Below, in pieces: positions 16,177 through 17,772 of a stretch of DNA of 17,772 nucleotides. The position numbers and the translations under genes are program-made. Origin of the DNA: Stramenopiles sp. TOSAG23-6 (Eukaryota > Sar); NCBI GenBank assembly GCA_900128565.1, contig LT636074.1:1-17772 (forward strand), in the 5' to 3' direction. Position 1 is the first letter of the stretch, and each line of letters starts with the position of its first letter. A model generated the notes under the pieces. It saw nothing but the letters and a program-made list of their open reading frames with translations. It was not told the DNA's origin and made no database searches.

Positions 16177-17657
16177 TTAAATACCCAGTGTTTTGAAAGT
16201 TATGGGTGCAATAATTAGAATATAAAAGGGTATAAAATAATGGCTCGCAAACCTCAAAAAAGCAGGCGAATTCAATAATTGGCCACTTATAGTTAATCTT
16301 TTGTCTATTGTGCGAGCTACACCTCCATTTTGTTTCACTTCAGCTTCAATTCGTTTTTCTCTAGCCTTTGCACTCAAAAACACAACAGAAAGACCAATAA
16401 GGCCCACTACCAGTCTACAACTTCGTTTGAAGTTAGATGTGGGTATTTTAAGTTTTAATAGTCGAGTTATCTTCCCCAATATCCCGTTACTTTTTGAGTA
16501 AACACCCATCAAACTTACACAAAGTGATAGAGCCGATAAAACACCAGTCATCCCAAAATATGCCTTTGCAGGTTCATTTAATGGATCTAGTTCCCGAATT
16601 AATAAAATATTTTTGTCTTTACTTCTTTTCTGTGGGGACCCACCAGATGATGAAAATGCAAGTTTTCTCTTCATTTCAGAATTACTTTGTAATTTTACTT
16701 CATTTCCATCATTTGTTGTCAATATCTCAGTGGCATCATGATTAGTAAGTGAATATTTACTAAGACTTGCTCTTTTTGCCCACTGCTTAACTAACTCACT
16801 GTAATTACTAATTCTTGATGTCTCTCTAATGGCTCTCCTTTTAATTTTTAGTGATAATCCATACAAAGCTAAACTGGAGAATTGCAGAATCAAATATTGC
16901 TGCCACCGTGGCCGTGACCTCAAGAAGTACCTAATACGAGGAAGAAACTCAATATATAACGCAGCAAGACTCAAACCAACACCTGCTCCAACACTGACAT
17001 CACGTGGGTAGTGAACACCCTCGTACATGCGAGAAAAAGAAACCCAGAAGGCAAAAACATAAGGTGCTAGTAAAACATACCAACTAAGGAAAGCAGTCCT
17101 TCTAAGAGAAGAATTCAATCCAATGATACGTTTTTTTAGCTGTCCTGTTGAAGATTGAGAGAAGAAATGTGCTAAAGCCCAAATAATCTGGCTATGACTA
17201 GAAGGAAAAGAATATTCATGAGTCCAGTTACCTTTGTGTATAATTCGACTATCAACCCAGCTTGGCCTAGGAACACGAAAGAAAGACTTTAGTGTCCCAT
17301 TGACTATTTCAGACACAGGGACAAGCCAAATACCATAAAGACACCTATAAGGGTTGAAACACCAATATAAGGCAGCAAAATAGGGTACAATAAGTTCATC
17401 TGCAAACATACTGGGTCAATAATAGTTGTTAAAAATGGATACATCCGTTGCATAGGAAGCATTATTGTATCACGCTCCCATTTCAAGCCTCCTAGACGCC
17501 CAATACCACGCCCTCCAAGTTTCAATTCACTCAATAAAGTAGATAAAGCACAACCAATAATAAACGCAGCAAATTCACCTCGGGCAGGGACAAGATTCTC
17601 TTTCAGGAAACGACTAAATTCCTTTGGTGTCACTGGTTTAGAAAGAGTTTGCCCCAT
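16177..17657 (-). CDS. PAP2-superfamily membrane phosphatase, reading frame broken near 17410
   Basis: A multi-pass PAP2/LPP-type phosphatase, acting on lipid phosphates (possibly sphingosine-1-phosphate-like; substrate unproven). All three signature motifs are visible: KSFFRVPRP (C1), PSSHS (C2, Ser replacing the usual Gly) and SRMYEGVHYPRD (C3). Membrane segments flank them, and three more hydrophobic segments follow near the C-terminus after a charged linker. The N-terminus MGQTLSK fits an N-myristoylation site. The frame from ATG 17657 is good through FLTTIIDP (residue 82, to 17412). The frame from 17409 down to TAA 16177 carries everything else (410 residues). Two bases (GT) separate the two, so a 2-bp insertion or 1-bp loss, a sequencing error, or recoding is needed. 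The combined length is about 492 residues. Family call firm; intactness uncertain. Confidence 0.8.
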
Positions 17658-17772
17658 ATTTGAAGAACGTCACAAAGATAGAATATATCTCCTTATCAGA
17701 ATAATAAGGTTCGGCTCGATAGCTTCAATAATAATAATGATAGCGGTAAAATAAAGCTCTCTCGAAGAGAAA
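17658..17772. promoter_or_regulatory. Upstream region of the phosphatase gene
   Basis: The last 115 bp lie upstream of the minus-strand ATG at 17657 and presumably include its leader and promoter. The stretch has an AATAATAATAATGATAG simple repeat at about 17727-17743. No introner or other recognisable element is visible. Confidence 0.35.

Noticed and set aside
17290-17340. A 41-bp mini-intron in the phosphatase that would restore frame (GTGTCTTTATGG to GAAATAG on the minus strand).
   Set aside because: It is not AT-rich, has no branch-point block, and would delete LVPVSEI, which fits the PAP2 pattern before KSFFRVPRP. The frame after 17409 is already good upstream of this point.

Overview
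This window is eukaryotic nuclear DNA, AT-rich and gene-dense, using the standard stop codons. It most likely comes from a flagellated unicellular eukaryote, because it carries a full-length CC2D2A, a ciliary transition-zone protein. I cannot name the lineage. It holds six well-supported genes, in order: a 5' piece of an SNM1/DCLRE1-family nuclease (minus, cut by the window start); an unrecognised intronless gene (1043-2053, minus); an ATAD5/Elg1-type clamp-unloader AAA+ ATPase (2193-6904, plus, nine exons); a ubiquitin-specific protease with extra Tudor-like modules (7119-11227, minus, eight exons); CC2D2A (11554-16093, plus, two exons); and a PAP2-type membrane phosphatase with an apparent frameshift (16177-17657, minus). 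Neighbours are divergent or convergent with short spacers of 83 to 326 bp. The one longer gap, 467-1042, holds a 46-bp tandem repeat and a doubtful small ORF.

The main discovery candidate is the intron population. All 17 introns in the window (16 complete, one cut by the window edge) belong to one repeat family, mostly 84-115 bp. The shared plan is a GTACGTTTT or GTATGTTTT start, an AT-rich arm, a TACGAAATTTCGTA-like palindrome running into GTACCTAAC (branch-point-like), a T-rich stretch, and an end near CACAATACAT. They always lie in the sense orientation of the host gene. They are scattered through four unrelated genes, which is what is expected of introner elements (intron-generating mobile elements). 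Two copies sit head to tail inside one intron.

The second surprise is the 3' end. Reading frame and protein homology put nearly every downstream junction right after ...ATACAT, not after AG. The introns therefore look like GT-AT (one AT-AT, one GT-AG), which implies unusual 3' splice-site recognition. The junctions are frame-based inferences and have not been confirmed with transcripts.

Secondary points are a LysM-like insertion between Walker A and Walker B of the ATAD5 homologue, Tudor-knot-like modules in the protease (one inside the catalytic domain), and a frame break in the phosphatase at a GTATGTTT sequence that resembles an introner 5' end. The genes serve separate housekeeping roles (crosslink repair, PCNA unloading, deubiquitination, ciliary gating, lipid dephosphorylation); nothing suggests co-regulation beyond shared divergent promoters.
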